A DNA stretch of 6,734 bases, taken from contig JBGCEI010000008.1 of assembly GCA_045106295.1 (NCBI GenBank), positions 1 to 6,734 of the forward strand, written 5' to 3'. The translations under genes and the position numbers were made by a program. The DNA is from WTJX01 sp045106295. Lineage in GTDB: Bacteria > Bacteroidota > Bacteroidia > Cytophagales > JAAEPT01. This document shows positions 6,514 to 6,734 of this stretch, in pieces; the stretch's first letter is position 1; each line of letters begins with the position of its first letter. The notes below the pieces were generated by a model. The model saw only the letters and a program-made list of their open reading frames with translations, did no database searches and was not told the origin of the DNA.

Positions 6514-6522
6514 GTTCATTGA
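6514..6522 (+). promoter_or_regulatory. boxA-like antitermination motif in the rRNA leader
   Basis: GTTCATTGA resembles the core of boxA (E. coli TGCTCTTTAACA) and the GTTCTTTGA-like stretches common in Bacteroidota rRNA leaders. It lies about 45 nt after the predicted transcription start. NusB and NusE would bind such a site to protect the rRNA transcript from Rho. The motif is short and degenerate, so the call rests mostly on context. Confidence 0.4.
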
Positions 6523-6544
6523 AATGATGTGATAAGTTATAGCA

Positions 6545-6572
6545 CTTTTACCTACAGAGATGTAGGAAAAAG
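6545..6572 (+). other. GNRA-capped hairpin in the rRNA leader
   Basis: CCTACA (6551-6556) pairs perfectly with TGTAGG (6561-6566) around a GAGA tetraloop (6557-6560). Below an A-A mismatch (6550/6567), CTTTT (6545-6549) pairs with AAAAG (6568-6572), giving 11 base pairs in total. GAGA belongs to the stable GNRA loop class. The hairpin ends about 110 nt before the mature 16S end and is not a terminator. It may act in leader folding, processing or ribosome assembly; the role is inferred only. Confidence 0.6.
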
Positions 6573-6681
6573 ATAATTAAAAATGCAGAAGAAAATCTTA
6601 TTTTAGATTGAGTTTGCGACTGTCGGGATCGAGAAATAAAGGTAATTGAGATAGTATCAATAGATTGCTAGTACAGTTTTT

Positions 6682-6734
<53 letters not shown>

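Larger units (their letters stand above)
6471..6681 (+). other. 16S rRNA leader (external transcribed spacer)
   Basis: This is the transcribed stretch between the predicted start and the mature 16S 5' end. It contains a boxA-like motif and two GAGA-capped hairpins, listed separately, plus a weak AATCT/AGATT stem at 6594-6609. Leaders like this normally pair with sequence after the 16S gene to form the RNase III processing stem. The partner strand lies outside the window, so that stem cannot be drawn. Confidence 0.75.

Noticed and set aside
6594..6609. AATCT/AGATT stem in the rRNA leader
   Set aside because: Only five A/U-rich pairs around a six-base loop; too weak to list as its own feature.
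6193..6681. Riboswitch, tRNA or small-protein gene in the divergent region
   Set aside because: No tRNA cloverleaf, no recognisable riboswitch core and no credible open frame were seen on either strand.

Overview
The window looks like the chromosome of a low-GC Bacteroidota bacterium. Four things support this. The 16S rRNA 5' end at the right edge has the Bacteroidota-style wording. The rRNA promoter matches the phylum-specific TTG-N19-TAnnTTTG pattern. Start codons are preceded by A/T-rich sequence rather than Shine-Dalgarno motifs. The protein families include a DUF5723-type outer-membrane barrel and a typical Bacteroidota ferrochelatase. I cannot fix the class; a flavobacterial or cytophagal relative would fit.

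Layout, right to left. Positions 6682-6734 are the first ~53 nt of a 16S rRNA gene on the + strand, so an rRNA operon continues beyond the window. Upstream of it are a transcribed leader (about 6471-6681) with compact hairpins and a boxA-like motif, a strong rRNA promoter (6436-6465) and an A/T tract resembling an UP element. Divergent from the rRNA operon, five genes lie head to tail on the - strand: a small family-2 glycosyltransferase (6192-5509), a DUF5723-like outer-membrane barrel (5458-3788), a second predicted outer-membrane barrel of unknown function (3676-2321), a CPA1-type cation:proton antiporter with a C-terminal RCK-like nucleotide-binding domain (2241-430), and the N-terminal 127 residues of ferrochelatase HemH (381 to the left edge). 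The gaps are 50, 111, 79 and 48 bp.

How they work together. The GT/DUF5723 pair and the antiporter/hemH pair are close enough for co-transcription. The wider gaps may hold internal promoters; one weak candidate precedes the antiporter. The products are envelope and housekeeping functions: two outer-membrane proteins, an inner-membrane ion exchanger, a cytoplasmic glycosyltransferase and the last step of protoheme synthesis. Nothing in the sequence ties them into one pathway, and I see no mobile element, CRISPR array, toxin-antitoxin pair, phage gene or defence gene. The items most worth a second look are non-coding: a perfect 8-bp dyad overlapping the predicted glycosyltransferase promoter, and a GNRA-capped hairpin in the rRNA leader. 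I did not find convincing evidence for a previously undescribed multi-gene system here.
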